Shown: positions 63,511 through 64,000 of the stretch, piece after piece
How positions within the stretch are numbered: the stretch's first letter is position 1
How the letters are laid out: each line of letters begins with the position of its first letter
Source of the DNA: Streptomyces peucetius
GTDB lineage: Bacteria > Actinomycetota > Actinomycetes > Streptomycetales > Streptomycetaceae
Assembly (NCBI RefSeq): GCF_025854275.1
Contig: NZ_CP107567.1
Coordinates: forward strand, 1,116,001 to 1,180,000
Reading direction: 5' to 3'
Length of the DNA stretch: 64,000 bases
The notes under the pieces: model-generated
What the model was told of the DNA's origin: nothing
Databases searched by the model: none
Seen by the model: the letters and a program-made list of their open reading frames with translations, nothing else
Program-made: the position numbers and the translations under genes

Positions 63511-63536
63511 ATCCACGGAACGGGCGAGCGTCGCAC
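63507..63536. repeat. 30-bp direct repeat, copy 2
   Basis: Second copy of the 60574-60603 sequence (28 of 30 bases), immediately after the VCBS fragment. Confidence 0.75.
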
Positions 63537-63631
63537 CAACCTCGGGAAGGGTCACCGTCATCCGGACGCCTCGGACCGAACACTGAAAGACCACGCTCAG
63601 TCACAGTCGCCGGCCGCCACAGGCCTGCCCT

Positions 63632-64000
63632 CTACTCCACGAGCGTCGCAGCGCGTTGCTCGAGGAAGGCGCGGGCAGCCGGGTCGTCGCTGAGCGCCGC
63701 CGCTTCGGCATACGCCGCGACGGCCTCCGCACGCCGGTCGAGTCGTGCCAGGAGGTCGCCCCGTGTCGCGTGGAAGGGTTGGAACCGCGCCGGTTCGGCC
63801 GGCAACCCGTCCAGCAGTTCCAGCCCACGCTCCGCAGACTCACTGCGTCCCACAACAGCCGCGTGGGCGACGCGGCTTCCCATGCTCGGGGCGACCGTGA
63901 CCAGCGCCGTGTAGAGCATGCGGAGCGCGGACCAGTCGACATCACCGGTCCGAGCCCGGTCGCAGTGAACGGCCTGGATCGCGGCCTCGATCTGGAACCG
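63632..64000 (-). CDS. ECF-type sigma factor with DUF6596 domain, C-terminal part (runs off right edge)
   Basis: The frame is open to the window edge, so only the last 122 residues are seen: QIEAAIQAVHCDRARTGDVDW, HAAVVGRSESAERGLELLD, FHATRGDLLARLDRRAEAVAAY. This is the conserved helical C-terminal domain of the SigI-like ECF sigma factors in Streptomyces. The sigma-70 regions 2 and 4 lie outside the window. Confidence 0.85.
   Translation of the reverse strand, partial: RFQIEAAIQAVHCDRARTGDVDWSALRMLYTALVTVAPSMGSRVAHAAVVGRSESAERGLELLDGLPAEPARFQPFHATRGDLLARLDRRAEAVAAYAEAAALSDDPAARAFLEQRAATLVE

Noticed and set aside
1..64000. CRISPR arrays, tRNA or rRNA genes
   Set aside because: I saw no regularly spaced repeats and no tRNA or rRNA signature sequences on either strand.

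Overview
The window has the high GC content, codon bias and gene families of a Streptomyces or close relative: MbtH-like protein, PptT-type phosphopantetheinyl transferase, DUF6596 sigma factor and TetR/LysR regulators. It falls into three regions.

Region 1 (1-36.6 kb, all minus strand, so it reads right to left) is a hybrid NRPS/PKS gene cluster that continues past the left edge. It opens with a PptT-like transferase and a PptH-like metallophosphoesterase, then an HTH/zinc-ribbon protein. The assembly-line proteins follow in gene order: a Thr-type A-T-C starter; KS-AT-DH-KR-ACP-C; MbtH-like protein; type II thioesterase; T-C-A-T; a CocE/NonD-type hydrolase with an NRPS docking domain; a Cys-nucleophile alpha/beta hydrolase-like protein; a P450; A-T; a lone A domain; T-TE; an acyl-CoA dehydrogenase; C-A-T with a degenerate C domain and an Asp-like pocket; and KS-AT-KR-ACP. 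The left end adds a 3-hydroxyacyl-CoA dehydrogenase, an FkbJ-like ACP and a class II aminoacyl-tRNA-synthetase-like ligase. With the acyl-CoA dehydrogenase these look like a pathway that loads an amino acid (probably serine) on a carrier protein and oxidises it to an aminomalonyl-ACP extender unit. The neighbouring KS-AT-KR-ACP protein, whose AT has an unusual FAFH motif, would use it. The product cannot be named from the sequence.

Region 2 (about 36.6-47.4 kb) is a scrapyard of mobile DNA: fragments of IS3, IS630, IS1182, IS30 and IS5 family transposases, one apparently complete IS5-like element inserted in the IS1182-like gene, a frameshifted KAP NTPase, an intact SMI1/KNR4-type gene, an asparagine-synthase-like fragment, and a tyrosine-recombinase tail fused in frame to the tail of an undecaprenyl-diphosphatase. 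That fusion probably marks the edge between acquired DNA and stable chromosome.

Region 3 (47.4-64 kb) is ordinary chromosomal sequence: an RlmG/RsmC-type methyltransferase, apolipoprotein N-acyltransferase, Gfo/Idh oxidoreductase, a FAD monooxygenase with a divergent TetR regulator and two perfect operator palindromes, DinB protein, uracil-DNA glycosylase, an oligopeptide-type ABC binding lipoprotein, two SDR/FabG enzymes, a HipA-like/DUF3037 pair, an MFS exporter divergent from a LysR regulator, a decayed VCBS/discoidin fragment and the end of an ECF sigma factor at the right edge.
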